This document shows, piece by piece, positions 1 through 11,310 of a stretch of 64,000 nucleotides of DNA. The notes under the pieces are model-generated. The model was not told the DNA's origin and did no database searches. It was given only the letters and a program-made list of their open reading frames with translations. The first letter of the stretch is position 1, and each line of letters opens with the position of its first letter. This DNA is from Adiantum capillus-veneris (lineage: Eukaryota > Streptophyta > Polypodiopsida > Polypodiales > Pteridaceae): the NCBI GenBank assembly GCA_014529385.2, contig CM043943.1, forward strand, positions 104,070,355-104,134,354. The letters run 5' to 3'. Made by a program: the position numbers and the translations under genes.

Positions 1-787
1 GATTTGTTTTGATCTGTAAAAACAGCTTATTTCAAGTCCATTCCCTCTATCCCCAACTGTTTTTGCGTGGTATACAACTTTGCAGAAGGAAGTTTCTGCA
101 ATTTTGCACAGTTTGAGAGATATTCAGTTCAGACAGTAGGGTGGTCTACCCTCGTCGATTCTTCTGTGTACAGGTTTTCGTTGCAGACTCTTTCTGCAAT
201 GTCTGTCACATGCATATTTGATGTAAGGTCTTGAGGGTCTGCTATATCAGACAAACCGCCGCAGCGGTTACAGAAAAGGGTTTTTGTGGTTGATGTAAGA
301 TCTTATGCGGTTTATGTATTGTGATGGAAATATGCATAGCTTATTGTTGAGGGTCGTGGTAAGGTTTTATTGAGCTGGGGGATTCTCAAATGTGGAGATC
401 CTTTCGGTGATACAGGTTTTGGAGCGAACTCCCGACATACCCATAGTTTCGGCATCGACATAGGATGTATGTTTATGCGGTTAGTGCAGTACCGGTGTGC
501 ATCTGTTGACCCGCCATTGTTGGCATTGTTGTCATCTTTATGCGTATGCCTTTGACAATGTTCAGTTGGTGAGAGACACTCTTCTAGAGTTGGAGACATT
601 GACAGTGACAATTCTTTGAGATTTTATCTTGCCGGTTTAGCCACTTTGATCAGCATTTCAGTCACTGTACACATTTGTTTTGGGTTCAGAAGTAAGTTTT
701 GCAGGGGAGACTTTGCCGAAATTTTTCAGGTTTTTCTATCATCTTCTTTAGTGCAGCGGATCTATCACTTTTGTTCCTTGTCGAGTG
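1..787 (+). other. Leader of copia element A; no gene seen
   Basis: This stretch precedes the gag start of copia element A. I see no convincing protein in it on either strand; the short ORFs have no recognisable motif. TGGTAT at about 69 matches the first six bases of a copia initiator-Met primer-binding site, but the following bases do not, so a PBS is only possible. The stretch does not resemble the LTR start at 4797, so the 5' LTR is either left of the window or lost. Confidence 0.4.
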
Positions 788-1590
788 ATGGATTCATCAT
801 CGGAGAACACTTTGTTCAACATTGAGAAGTTAGATGGCACTAACTTCCCAGTTTGGAAGGAACAAATTTACAATGTCTTAGTACAGAAGAAGCAGATCCG
901 GCCGATAAAGATGAAAGGGATAAAGCATGAGGATATGGATGAGCATGATTGGCAGGATGAGCTTGCCAGGTCCACCATCATGCTGACTTTGTCAAAGAAT
1001 GTATACTTCAATGTGAACATGGAAAAGACTAGTTATGAGCTGTGGGAAGTTATGTGACCTGTATGAGAAGCAAAGTGCAACATCATAGGTTGATTGGCTG
1101 AAAAAGTTAGTTGATTTGAAGATGGATGAGGGCACACCCATGTGCAACCATCTCAATGAGTTCAACACAAATTTCAGTTAGCTTTCTGCGCAAGGAGTCA
1201 ATTTTGACAATTCGGTCAAAGTAATGTTCTTGCTAGTTACGCTGCCAAAAAGTTGGGATACTTTTTGCACAGCCATAAGTAACTCAGCACCTCTTGATGG
1301 TTTAACATGTGCTGATGTTGAGGGCAATTTGCTTACTGAAGAGGTTAGCAGGAAGAATCTTGATACTTCTCGTGGTACTAGCAATGCTCGCATTGTTCGT
1401 GGTCGATCACAAGAAAAGGGCAAGCAGAATCAGAGAGGAAAATCTCCTAGCAAATCACGTGGCCGAAAAGACATTGAGTGCTATCATTGTCACAAAAAGG
1501 GTCATATGAAGAAAGATTGTCGAAAGTGGAAACAAGAGAAAGGTAAAGACAAGAAGTCGGAAGAAGGCAAGACTAAGGAAAACAGTATAA
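788..1590 (+). pseudogene. gag: Copia A gag (capsid and zinc knuckle)
   Basis: Gag would form the cytoplasmic virus-like particle that packages element RNA. The start is the ATG at 788, giving an N-terminus of the plant copia gag type (the FNIEKLDGTNFPVWK stretch, then a Trp-rich helix region). The frame closes at about 1057, and further stops occur near 1088 and 1180. Reading resumes at 1224 with the gag C-terminal half. A basic Lys/Arg/Ser-rich tail leads to one CCHC zinc knuckle (CYHCHKKGHMKKDC) near 1480-1521, which would bind RNA. Overall similarity to UBN2-type copia gag is clear; the breaks make it a pseudogene. Confidence 0.85.
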
Positions 1591-2050
1591 AGATTGAAGA
1601 GATCAACAATGTTTTTGTTGAAGATTCTTATGGAGATATTTATCTCACATCTGCCATGGATTCAACATTTTTGGTTGCCACTGATGACTATGCTTTACAG
1701 GATTGGGTTATTGACTCAGGTGCATCGTTTCATGTGCCTCCTCACAGAGAGTGGTTCAGTACATATGATGCAACCCGTAAAGGTCGTGTTCGTCTTGGCA
1801 ATGATTTTGCTTGCGACAGTTGGTGGCAACGATGTGCAGCTGAAATTTCAGAATGGTTCTTCATTCATGCTCAAGAATGTGAGACATGTGCTGAAGCTTA
1901 CCAAAAGCTTGATTAGTACAGGACAATTGGATGACGCGGGATATTGCTGCACATTTGGTGATAGTTTGTGAAAGATCACCAAAGGTTCTTTAGTAATAGC
2001 ACATGGTTCAAAGTCTGGGACTTTGTACATGCTACATGTATCCAATGTTA
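1590..2050 (+). pseudogene. Copia A aspartic protease
   Basis: Retropepsin-like domain that would cut the gag-pol polyprotein. The motif WVIDSGASFHV at about 1705-1737 contains the catalytic DSG, intact. A frameshift near 1830 moves the rest of the domain (LKNVRHVLKLTKSLISTGQL) into another frame, and a stop near 1968 follows. It directly follows the zinc knuckle, as expected for copia. Confidence 0.8.
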
Positions 2051-2960
2051 AAAACCATGTAATTTGTTAATCGAGCAGCCAAGCGTGTCTTTGTGGCATC
2101 GCCGGTTAGGACATATGTCTCAAAAGTGAATGAAAATCTTATCTCGTTTTGGTTATGTGCCTGGCTTCAATTTCTCAGACTTTTCACTTTGTGAGCATTG
2201 TCTTTATGGTAAACAAACACAGTCACCACACAAAAGGGGAAGCACTCGAAAAAGTGAGCCATTAGAGTTAGTGCATAGTGATGTCTGTGGACGTATGCCT
2301 AACGTATCCATGGGATGTTCATTGTACTTTGTTACATTCATTGATGACTTCTCAAGGAAAGTGTGGTATATCCTCTCAGGAAGAAGGATGAAGTTCTTTC
2401 AAAATTTCAGAATTTTGTGGCATTAGTGGAGAATCACTTTGGCAAGAAAGTCAAGTTCTTAAGGTCAAACAATGGTGGTGAGTATGTCACTAAAGCGTTT
2501 CAAAATTTTTGTGATTCTAAAGGCATCAAAAGAGAGTTGACTGCTCCATATAACCCTCCACAAAATGGTGTTGCTGAGAGGATGAACCGTACCATACAAG
2601 AGAAGTTACGTAGCATGTTGTCTAATGCAGAGTTGCCTAATGGATTTTGGGCGGAAGTGTTAGCAACTACTATCCATCTTATTAATAGATCTCCTAACAA
2701 GGCTTTAGATGAGAAGGTACCTGAAGAGCTTTGGTCTTGGAAGCCACCTTCTTACAAGCATCTTAGAGTCTTTGGCTGTGAAGCGTATTGCCATGGTCCA
2801 AAGGAGTTTCAAAGCAAGTTGGCTCCTAAGTCAAAGAAATGCATATTTCTTGGCTATGGCAATCCTGGCGAGATGGGATTTCGGTTATGGGATCATGAAG
2901 CTAAAAAGATAGTTCGCAGTAATGACGTATACTTTAATGAAGAAAAGATGCATAAGAAGC
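2050..2960 (+). pseudogene. Copia A integrase; catalytic Asp changed to Asn
   Basis: The gag-pre-integrase zinc module (LWHRRLGHMS, later CEHCLYGK) is followed by the DDE core. The first Asp lies in LVHSDVCGRM near 2275. The second catalytic position reads LRSNNGGEY, so the usual Asp is Asn (codon AAC at 2467-2469). The Glu is present in NGVAERMNRT (GAG at 2576-2578). A frameshift near 2370-2400 separates the two halves. A GKAP-like end (KKCIFLGYGNPGEMGFRLWD) follows. The D to N change should abolish strand transfer even without the frameshift. Confidence 0.85.
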
Positions 2961-3099
2961 TTGTGCATACAGTGGAGGTCAGGAGAGTTATCTTCCAAGA
3001 AGATGGAATTGTCCACAATAGGACTGAAGTGCCTAATGTCAGACAACAAGTACACAATCCTCCTGCAGTACAAGATGTTGCAAGAGTTTCAAGGCCTGC

Positions 3100-4130
3100 T
3101 GATAGATTTACTCCCTCATTGGACTACATTATTTTGACAGATTGCGGAGAGCCTTCCTGCTATAAGGAAGCCATGTCAATGGATGACAAAACAAAGTGGG
3201 AGAAAGCTATGCAATCAGAAATGGACTCGTTGCATAAGAATCAAACTTGGAAGTTGGTTCGGTTTCCTAAAGGTAAAAAGGCATTACCATGCAAATGGGT
3301 GTACAAGCAAAAAATTACACCTCATGATAATAAACCCAAGCACAAGGCATGACTTGTTGCGAAGGATTTAAGCAGCAGTAGGGTATTGACTTTGATGAGA
3401 TCTTTTCTTCGGTTGTCAAGATGACTACTCTGCGGTGTGTACTTGCGTTGGTTGCTAAAGATGACATGGAACTTGACCAGATGGATGTCAAGACGGCGTT
3501 CTTGCATGGTGATCTTCAAGAAGAAGTTTATATGCAGCAGACAGAAGGTTTTGTTGAGAAGGGCAATGAAGACTTGGTGTGTTAGTTAGAAAAGACTCTT
3601 TATGGTCTAAAATAGTCATCAAGGGAGTAGTATCGTAAATTCTACTCATTCATGCTCTCTCAAGGCTAGAAACGTAGCAATATGGACCATTGCCTCTACA
3701 CTAAGCGAGCTAACGATGGTAGTTTGCTGATTTTGGTCCTTATGTGTATGATATGTTAATTGCCGGAAATGCAGGGATGAGATTTCAGCCTTGAAGTCAG
3801 AGTTACATGCAAACTTTGAAATGAAAGACATGGGTGAAGCAAGCCATATCCTTGGCATGCGCATTAAGCGAGACAGATGCAAGAAATTCGTCTATTTGTC
3901 TCAATCTGAGTACATTGCTAAAGTGCTCAAGCGTTTCAATATGGAGAAGATGAAGGCATTGAGTACTCCATTGCCTCCATATGTGAAACTTTCTAAAAAT
4001 GATTGCCCTAAGTCTGAAGAGGAGAAGGCTGAAATGGCACAAGTGCCTTATTTATCTGCAGTTGGGAGTTTGATGTATGCTATGATTGCTACACGTCCTG
4101 ATATTGCTTTTGCACTGGGAGTTGTTAGCA
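3100..4130 (+). pseudogene. Copia A reverse transcriptase
   Basis: The RT starts with the usual copia segment (WEKAMQSEMDSLHKNQTWKL) near 3208, followed by the CKWVYKQK motif. A stop at about 3350 and a frameshift interrupt the fingers. The stretch around 3421-3530 reads [12 protein letters not shown], which holds the first palm Asp. The active site at 3741-3755 reads YVYDM instead of YVDDM, and only after a one-base frameshift. The thumb resumes at 3791 (MKSELHANFEMKDMGEASHILGM). It is therefore dead. Confidence 0.85.
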
Positions 4131-4660
4131 GATATATATCAAATCCAGGCAAGAAACACTGGGAGGCAGTGAAAGGGGTTATGCGATATTTGAATGGTAC
4201 AAAAGACATGTGCATTTGCTTTGGAAGAAAGGAAGCATGTGTAATTGGTTACATGGATGCAGATTATGCAGGAGACTTGGACAAGAGAAGGTCCACTTCA
4301 GGCTATGTTTTTGAATTCACTGGAGGTGCAGTTTCATGGCGATCTCATTTGCAAGATTGTGTTACCTTGTCTACTACAGAGGCTGAATATGTTGTAGCTT
4401 CAGAAGCTTGCAAGGAAGCTATATGGCTTGGTCGACTGGTGGGCGACTTGGGAATCAATGTTGAGATGCCTGTGTCACATTGTGATAGCCAAAGTGCTAT
4501 ACAATTGGCAAAGAATCCAGTGTTTCATGCAAAGACAAAGCATGTGGATGTGAAGTATCACTTCATTCGTGAGGTGCTTGAGGACAAGCGATTGCAGCTT
4601 GCCAAGATTCACACCACTGAAAACCCTGCTGATCTTCTAACAAAGGGCTTACCTTCATAG
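4130..4660 (+). pseudogene. Copia A RNase H
   Basis: This is the best preserved part of the element, continuous with the RT thumb from 3791. It shows the copia RNase H landmarks: GYMDADYAGDLDKRRSTSGY with acidic residues, then LSTTEAEYVVASEACKEAIW, then HCDSQSAIQLAKNPVFHAKTKHVDV. The frame ends in the typical copia C-terminus (ENPADLLTKGLPS) with TAG at 4658-4660. The enzyme would remove RNA template during cDNA synthesis. No break is visible within it. Confidence 0.88.
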
Positions 4661-4726
4661 CGGTTTGCACATAGTCGGGCACTCATGGGCATTGGGTAGA
4701 TGATCATAGTCATTGTCTACCTGTAT

Positions 4727-4750
4727 TGTATATATATATATATATATACA
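4727..4750. repeat. (TA)n microsatellite
   Basis: A run of TA dinucleotides in the 3' untranslated region of copia A. Confidence 0.9.
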
Positions 4751-4796
4751 CATTGTCGCCCCAGCTTAAAGGAACATTGTCCTTTAAGTGGGAGGT

Positions 4797-5100
4797 TGTT
4801 GGGGTGGTAAATCCCAATGTGCCACGCCTAAGTGTTGGGCGGCTGGAGACTACCGGGAACTAACACTGACCATTCATTCTACATAAAAGAATAAGGACTC
4901 ATAACCCTAACACTATTGTGTTTGGAGTCCACCCAAACCTGTGTCTCCTCTCTTCTCCATTGCTGCACACACACACACACACACACACACGCTCCCGCAT
5001 GCGCTCTTCAAGATTCACCCTCACTTTCTCTCACACGGACAGAGATCACTAGACTTATACGTCAAGATTTAATTCAACTACATACGAGAAGCCCATGGAT
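4797..5100 (+). mobile_element. Copia A 3' LTR (end uncertain)
   Basis: A purine tract AAGTGGGAGG at about 4786-4795 is followed by TGTTGGGGTGG, the usual polypurine-tract and LTR-start arrangement of plant copia elements. The LTR holds a (CA)n run at 4963-4991. Its right end could not be fixed because the partner LTR is not in the window. Confidence 0.65.
4963..4991. repeat. (CA)n microsatellite
   Basis: About fourteen CA units inside the presumed copia A LTR. Confidence 0.9.
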
Positions 5101-6015
5101 ACAACCGATATAAGAGTTGGACACGATGATGGATTTCTATAGAGAGCATCTTCTCTAACTAACATAGGATGGATATGTAATCGGATTGGTCTATATGGAC
5201 ACTCATTTTTCCTATGGGATACGATGTGCTATTGGTCATATACGCACATCATCGCATCAGCTAGATTGAAACTCACAGATTTAGGAGAGTACCAGTACAT
5301 GACAGGATATGCCAATTAATTGTGTCATTTAGAGCCAGAGACAGAGTTACATCACATTAGTCATTGTTCGTATACTATGAGATATGAGGGCGCTTCAGTG
5401 TCTATTCGGAGAGTGGTTTGGACCGTTGGCTAGAGTCATGAGATATCAGGATCAGAGATGCAATGGGTTTTTTTTGCTAGAACTGCGTAGACATAGGGAG
5501 AGTCTCTTGAGAAGACTAGGCAGTGGGAGATATTCACACAGGGAGATCACTGACTTTTTTAGAGCAGGGACTCAACAACCAAATGAGCATGCTTCACAAT
5601 AGACATCATAGCCCACTTATACCATAGGTATATTGTGAGCTTGGGAGATCTAGATGCCCACGTCTACGAGGGCAACTATGACATCGACGGAGGCTCCATC
5701 AAAGAATCAAGACTATTCTAGCATGGTATGGGAGACACTCAATACAACTATTTACAGAGGCGGCCATTGACGAAGATCTTCAGCGACTGATGCAATGCTT
5801 TCTCGAACAATGCCCGATGTTGGGCATTCTCAGGCATTGAGGATGATGATGATGATTTTAGTCTGACAATTTAAGTCTTTCACTTTCACTTACTTTTACT
5901 TCATTTTATTTTTGTACCCAGGCATTGGATTAGATCCACAAGGATTGTATTAGTTTGGTCACATAGGTCGTTTTGGCGTTTTTGAAGACGTTTAATATAA
6001 CATTTCATTTCATTT
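5101..6015. other. Unassigned stretch
   Basis: No domain recognised. A 72-codon frame at 5384-5602 (plus) is Arg-rich (RRHRESLLRRLGSGRYSHRE) and looks once-coding, but nothing identifies it. Stops flank it on both sides. It may be the remnant of another element. Confidence 0.35.
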
Positions 6016-6016
6016 C

Positions 6017-6137
<121 letters not shown>

Positions 6138-6439
6138 TAAAGGTGCAAAGGGGACAATTGGGGGCACTAAATGAAGCATTTCACTAAGGAAAAGAAAGGG
6201 ACAATGCAGTCACAACGAGCACAAAATCCAAACGTAGATAGAGTTGTGTTTAGATTAAAACAATAATTTGTTGCATATGGATGTATGAGAAAGATGCATA
6301 GATCCAAGAACTGAACTGGCCCTATGACAAGATACAAGCAGAGTACAAACTAGTCCATGTGACCATCTTGCATGTAAGGAGTCGAACGTCTTTGGTGGTC
6401 AATCCGCTTGCTGCAAACCCTACAGGCTATGGAGATTGC

Positions 6440-7540
6440 GCTTTGTGGACAATGGCATCATCATCAAACGGTACACCAAAGTACACCCATATGTTAAATA
6501 GAATGCAGTAGGTGGAAATGATTTTTGGCAAGAGCTCCACGTCTCACCCTTTGTTGCAGGTATCCCCACATCTGTTTCAACCTACCAAATGCTCGCTCTA
6601 CAACAATTCATGTACTAAAAAATTTGTAGTTTCACTTTTGCAAGACATCATCACGCTCCACAGTAGGAAGCAGTATGACAAGCCATGGCAAGTTCTTTGG
6701 TGTCATTCAACCACAACTACTGGCCCATTGAGAATCACATTGGTATATGCTTTTCTGTACAATGATGAATTCCTTAGCACACGGATATGATTGTAGACTT
6801 CAACATACCACATATAGCATCAAGGAAATGCAAGTTGTTGTCAACCACAACCTGCAATATCATAGAGTACTTACGGTTCCTATCGAATCAGTGTGCGTGT
6901 AGCTCACCAGCAGGCAATTCCATGTTCATGTGTGTTGCGTCTATGGAACCGCAACAATTGGGGAAGCCTAGATTTGCTTCAAATCCATCTTTCACTAGTT
7001 GTGTTGTGGTTGGCCAACGAATGAATGTGCTCTTTGTTGCATCATGGCTTCAATGAAGTGTCTAAAAACTCGACTAACTATGCATCGACCAAGACCATAC
7101 ACATTTGCAATGTTATGGACCGGTCCTCCAAAGTTGAGCATTTGTAGGGACAAAGGAACCTTCCTTTGCACAGTGTGGGACTGCAACTACTATCTACCAA
7201 GGAATAGGTTTTTGTTGAAGGTCACCTTGCACCAAAATGCATGTGAAGTCGAAGCACTCTCGCAGAACTCGCAAGTTATCCTCGAAGAAAATGTCATCAC
7301 CGTCCATGTAGTCGAAGAAAGTGTGCGATAAGTGTTGGCTTCAAGGTTTGACATACCATACGCCAACTGTAGAACTCTTTTGTTTTCGGTACGATACCGC
7401 AAATGTGATGATGCAATTCATTATTGAAATTGTAGCTTCAATGACAGGGTCATTGTCATTGCAAAGCTCGGCTTCATTGTCGATTGGGGGAAGACCCTCT
7501 TAGAGATGTTGGATGCCCAATAGTGCAGCACTAAAGGAAC
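6440..7540 (-). pseudogene. PIF/Harbinger transposase pseudogene
   Basis: DDE transposase that would cut and paste a Harbinger-type DNA transposon. Read on the minus strand, the N-terminal part (DNEAELCNDNDPVIEA, then FFEDNLRVLRE near 7245-7305) leads to a helix-turn-helix region (NIANVYGLGRCIVSRVFRHF near 7020-7110). The catalytic start is GFPNCCGSIDATHMNMELP at about 6910-6965, whose Asp is the first D. The final motif VVERAFGRLKQMWG, with the catalytic Glu, is at 6560-6604. These are the landmarks of HARBI1-like proteins. Several stops and frameshifts occur, and the middle-Asp region (normally G-D-x-GYPL) is not readable. It lies about 3 kb from a Myb/SANT-like pseudogene on the same strand, the usual two-gene content of these elements. 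Confidence 0.85.
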
Positions 7541-7706
7541 CACCATTATCGTTGCGTCAAGGACTTGTTCTATGGTGTCCATATCACATAGATGACTACT
7601 GCTTACGAAGTGGAGGGTCTTTATATGTATGCACAAAAGCTAAGGCCAAGGAAGACCTGAGGGAGAGGAGGTATTGTGAAAAATGGGGAGCATGCTACGG
7701 GTTGGG

Positions 7707-7812
<106 letters not shown>

Positions 7813-7904
7813 ATTGTTTATTCGACAACAAAATTATCAGAGAGATGGAGTTTCTGAGTCTATGCACGTGTATGTGTGTAGGGGGAGAGAGGGGGGGGGA
7901 GCTT

Positions 7905-7910
<6 letters not shown>

Positions 7911-7981
<71 letters not shown>
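7911..7981. repeat. Compound (GT)n(GA)n microsatellite
   Basis: About twenty GT units followed by about fourteen GA units. Confidence 0.97.
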
Positions 7982-7983
<2 letters not shown>

Positions 7984-8206
7984 TGGTCAAACATCTAGAG
8001 CGACTCTCCGCAAAGCTAGCACAATCTTGTCATTGAATAGAGAAGGACCCATTCCAATGGCGCCTCATCTTCATCCGCCTATACCTACGATCCCCAGAAG
8101 CGAACTACGCATACTGCTATAAGCTATTGATGAGGTTGGTTGGAGGGCCTCGCAATCATGTCTCAGGTTGGTGGAATTTTTTTTGGATTGGTTTTTCTTG
8201 GAGCTA

Positions 8207-8462
8207 GGGTAAAGGAGCCAGTAAAAAGACGTGACCAATACAAGTACGCCTATAACTTGAAGCTAATATATTGTTGAGATAATGCAAATAGAGGATCGAA
8301 ATGGATAGATGTGTGAGTAGATCTTCACGAGTGCTACAATTTGATACCCATTTCAATGAAAATCATTGAGCACAAATGTAAAATTGAAGCATTACAATTT
8401 GAATTTCCCTAAATTGGCCCTTGCTTTTTAACTGTACCTAAACTGGCTCCTTTACCCTACTG
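8207..8462. mobile_element. MITE-like element with terminal inverted repeats
   Basis: GGGTAAAGGAGCCAGT at about 8211-8226 is the exact inverse of ACTGGCTCCTTTACCC at about 8443-8458, enclosing some 250 bp without coding content. Both ends are bordered by TA. The size, TIRs and lack of an ORF fit a miniature inverted-repeat element. A TA duplication suggests a Tc1/mariner type, while the GGG start and the nearby Harbinger genes suggest a PIF/Harbinger type; I cannot decide between them. Confidence 0.65.
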
Positions 8463-8689
8463 GAACGCGTGTTTGTATGGGGTGCCATTTACTTCATGGA
8501 GGACCGTCCAAGAAATACCGGCCATATTCTACAAGTGGCTCTAGATTGTAGCTATGGGGGAACGCTCTTAGGTGGGGGAAGAGTGTTGAATGCATATCCA
8601 CCCACAATATGGGATTTAAGGGGCAATCTTTCTCCTCCCCACCGAGAACCCAGCCTTACTACCATATTGGAGGGACCTATTGGTAGGGG

Positions 8690-8934
8690 AGCCCTCTCAG
8701 TGCCATGTAGGGTATGAAATTGGTCTGAGCCAAAACATGATCCACTGTGCTAGCCCCATGTCTATGAGGAAAACAAGCAAACTTACTCGACGTTGGAAAT
8801 ATCTGGAGGCCATTCAAGATGGCCAGTCCATGTGCAATCCCCAAATCTATCAGATATCCCCTGTATCTAGTGTGCTCTTCATCCTGCGAACACCTGGCCA
8901 AACTCATGTCACTAACAGTCAATTCTCTTAACAT
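8690..8934 (-). pseudogene. LINE-type endonuclease fragment
   Basis: An 80-codon open stretch on the minus strand reads GYLIDLGIAHGLAILNG, then TVDHVLAQTNFIP. This is the C-terminal signature of the endonuclease/exonuclease/phosphatase fold in plant non-LTR retrotransposons: a short helix ending in L-x-I-L-N-G, then S/T-x-x-D-H/Y-V-L. No adjacent RT is readable. It is probably a scrap of a LINE; a fragment of a host gene of the same fold is less likely. Confidence 0.55.
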
Positions 8935-8939
8935 TTCCT

Positions 8940-8977
8940 GAGAGAGAGAGAAGAGAGAGAGAGCATCAACATATCAT

Positions 8978-9034
<57 letters not shown>
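8940..9034. repeat. (GA)n runs
   Basis: A short GA-rich run at 8940-8962 and a purer (AG)n run at 8985-9034. Confidence 0.95.
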
Positions 9035-9035
<1 letters not shown>

Positions 9036-9043
<8 letters not shown>

Positions 9044-9399
9044 TTTTTTACTAACACCTCGCCATTCAAATGTTAAGGACATTTTGGCACGCGCACAAAA
9101 ATGTTGACAAAAATTGTGTTTTCTTGTATTCAGAATCGATGGAAGTTACAGAACACCATGCACAATGTGAGCTTGCCTAGGAAAGAACTGGTAGAAGTCT
9201 CCTTTACATATTGACTTGAAAACCGTGAAACCAACCGACTGGGCCAACTTTCTAAGTGAGAATACTAGAATTTTGGGAAGCCTTACCACAACCTTCTAAT
9301 AGCATTACGTATTAACCTCTTGTAGCTTGATATTGGAAGTCCGCAGCTTAAGGATGTTCTAAAGTTAATCCAAAATAGTATTGATAGAAAACCTTTTTT
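9036..9399. other. Unassigned stretch
   Basis: I see no gene or recognisable repeat here. It directly abuts the copia LTR that starts at 9400. Confidence 0.3.
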
Positions 9400-10089
9400 T
9401 GTTAAGTATGGAGCCTGATTTACCCCGTGTAATTTTTTTGTGGTAAAAACGCACATTTGTAAGGCCCCCGTTATGAGGAGAAGCCATCGTGCCTGAACGA
9501 AAATCACTCGCCAGAAATAAAAATCACTTGTCGGGAACCAAAAATTTCATGGCCGCCGGAATATTCCTTTTCGTCGGAATATTATGGTCGGACGGCGGTC
9601 GGAAAACGATCGGTCGGTTGGCCGGTGGTCAATGGCCGGTGGCCGGTGGTTGGAAGTCAATGGCTGGTGGCCGAATTGAAAAGTGGACTTGTCTTCTCAA
9701 GGGCGGCCACACATGGGCTCATTGGAGGGTCCGATTTGAACTTATTTACACAAGGGCGGCTACACATGGCTGCCTCTCATGAGAGAGGGCAGCCCTTTTG
9801 GCCTATAAAAGGAGGCCATTTCTACACACATTTCATAGTGTGAAGTTGATGCAACAAGGTGGGTGTGACGTGGTGAGAGTGAAGCAAGGCGGGAGCTCTA
9901 TTAAGGGTATAATCCCTTTGTAAAATACTTCTTGTTTTGAAGTACTAAAGCCATTGAGTGGCTGCTTTCCCGTGGACGTAGCCCACGTTGGGTGAACCAC
10001 GTATATCGTGTGTACTCTCTGTCTCTCTCTCTCTACTCTATAATCTCTTGTGTGTGAAATCTATTTCTCTCCATTAAGTAATCTACTCA
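9400..10089 (+). mobile_element. Copia LTR, possibly solo
   Basis: This 690-bp stretch matches 52211-52859 along its length, including the TGTAAGGCCCCCGTTATGAG block, the TATA box region, the block around CTTGTTTTGAAGTACTAAAG, and the CT-rich end. The 52-kb copy ends immediately before a primer-binding site, which proves it is an LTR in plus orientation. Here the LTR begins TGTTAAGTATGG and ends CTACTCA, and no PBS follows. No target duplication is obvious, so it is either a solo LTR with decayed flanks or a 3' LTR whose body is gone. Confidence 0.8.
9804..9811 (+). promoter_or_regulatory. LTR TATA box
   Basis: TATAAAAG within GCCTATAAAAGGAGGCC, conserved in the sister LTR at 52550-52557. 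It is the likely core promoter of this copia family. Confidence 0.65.
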
Positions 10090-10503
10090 AATATCTATTT
10101 AGCGACGTCATATTTCCGAACATTTTTGATAGAGAAAGTGATGCTTATGTTGCACCTCGAGGGATGTTATCATAGTACAAACTTTTGCACTTGCCACCAT
10201 AGTACAAACTTAGGAGATTTTAAGTCAATGACAATAACCCAATAAGGATCCACATAACAAAAACTTTCTAGATGTTAAATCATTGACAATAAGCCAATCA
10301 CCCAATAACAAAGGTAAGAATGGAACATCACTCCTTACATATTCAGTAGGCTTAACTATTATTTTCATGTAGCTAAAGAACTCAATAACTCCTCATGAGA
10401 AGCAAATTAATAAACTTAAAATTTGCTTGTTCAAATTAGAGCTTTGCAAAAGTAAACATTATATCCAACGTAGTTCAATACCAAAAAGGTTGGTTACAAC
10501 AAA
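10090..10503. other. Unassigned AT-rich stretch
   Basis: No gene seen. It contains imperfect short direct repeats built on CAATGACAATAA(C/G)CCAAT at about 10226-10310. Confidence 0.35.
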
Positions 10504-11310
10504 CTACGTAATGAAGGCAAGGATAAATAAGAAAACACCCAGCCATGCTTGCCATAAATACTCATCTCTGTATATCACTAGGGAGGTGACGGAGTCGATG
10601 ACACGATTCAAAAATCCACATATATTTTCATTGACACAAGTGGCTGCATTTGTTGCATGCTCAATTTCCATTAGTCTCTTCCCTCTAGCTTCTTCATGTG
10701 CATCCTTTCAGTCCTCTAAACTTTGCAATACCATCGTCAAATTCTTTGTTGACTCCACGAGCTCTTTGATGTTTCTTTTGTTCACCTGCGAGTGTTGCTT
10801 TCGCTTCCCTCCCGAGCTTCCTTTTGCTGATGCATCATTGGGCCCACCACCATCATCTGCAGCTGAAGGTGCTATTTGCTGCTTGCAAGTGCTTTCACCG
10901 TCAACGGGCATGGTGTTGTTGTCGTCTTCGTACCCTGTAGTGAAGAAGTTAAAAAATGAGAGTCAATGTAGCAATGCAACATAAAATTGAGGCGAAAAAA
11001 ATTTGCAAGGAACAAAGAAATAATCTCTATTGGGACGTGCATACCTAGGGACAGCGTGTCGTCCTCCATAGAGTCCACCAACAATCCCCTAATGTTGGCA
11101 TTGCGGTCCCCACCAAAAAGCATTTGAATTTTGTTGTAGAGTTTGAATGGAAAGACTTCTACATGCAATCCTTTTGTGTGCCGCTCAGTTTGATTCATCT
11201 GCCAGTAGCTAGACCACCCTGAGGGAATCTTCTTCTCGTAGTTGTTGAGCCTATTGAAGAGGGAGTTTATTTTCTCCCACTTCATTTTTCATTGGACCCC
11301 TCTTCTAAAT
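10504..11310 (-). pseudogene. Two-exon Myb/SANT-like gene, Harbinger-associated type
   Basis: Read on the minus strand, exon 1 (11310 to 11045) encodes the second half of a plant Myb/SANT-like DNA-binding domain: KMKWEKINSLFNRLNNYEK, then SGWSSYWQMNQTER. A clean 110-bp intron follows (11044 to 10935) with donor G|GTATGC and acceptor CTACAG|G, and it joins CTAG to GGTACG in frame. Exon 2 encodes a charged, low-complexity stretch, then a helical C-terminus ending at TAG (10504-10506). Two in-frame TGA codons (11289-11291, probably from Cys, and 10708-10710) break the gene. Such proteins are encoded beside PIF/Harbinger transposases and help bind the transposon ends, though similar host genes exist. 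The N-terminal part is cut off at about 11310 by a copia integrase scrap. Confidence 0.75.

Larger units (their letters stand above)
788..5100 (+). mobile_element. Ty1/copia retrotransposon A, degenerate
   Basis: The order gag, protease, integrase, reverse transcriptase, RNase H on one strand is the copia order. The element ends in a purine-rich tract (AAGTGGGAGG) followed by an LTR beginning TGTTGGGGTGG at 4797. It is broken by several stops and frameshifts (for example near 1057, 1180, 1830, 1970, 2390, 3350 and 3740), and two catalytic positions are altered, so it cannot move by itself. The LTR end is uncertain. The best general comparison is with Tnt1-like plant copia elements. Confidence 0.9.

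Noticed and set aside
69-80. Primer-binding site of copia A
   Set aside because: Only six bases match and no LTR is recognisable upstream.
312-611. A 99-codon minus-strand ORF at the window start
   Set aside because: No motif, composition like background, and it lies in the copia A leader.
8469-8717. An 82-codon plus-strand ORF
   Set aside because: No domain; it partly overlaps the better supported minus-strand endonuclease fragment.
10427-10984. A 185-codon plus-strand ORF
   Set aside because: It is antisense to the spliced Myb/SANT-like pseudogene, which has domain and splice-site support.
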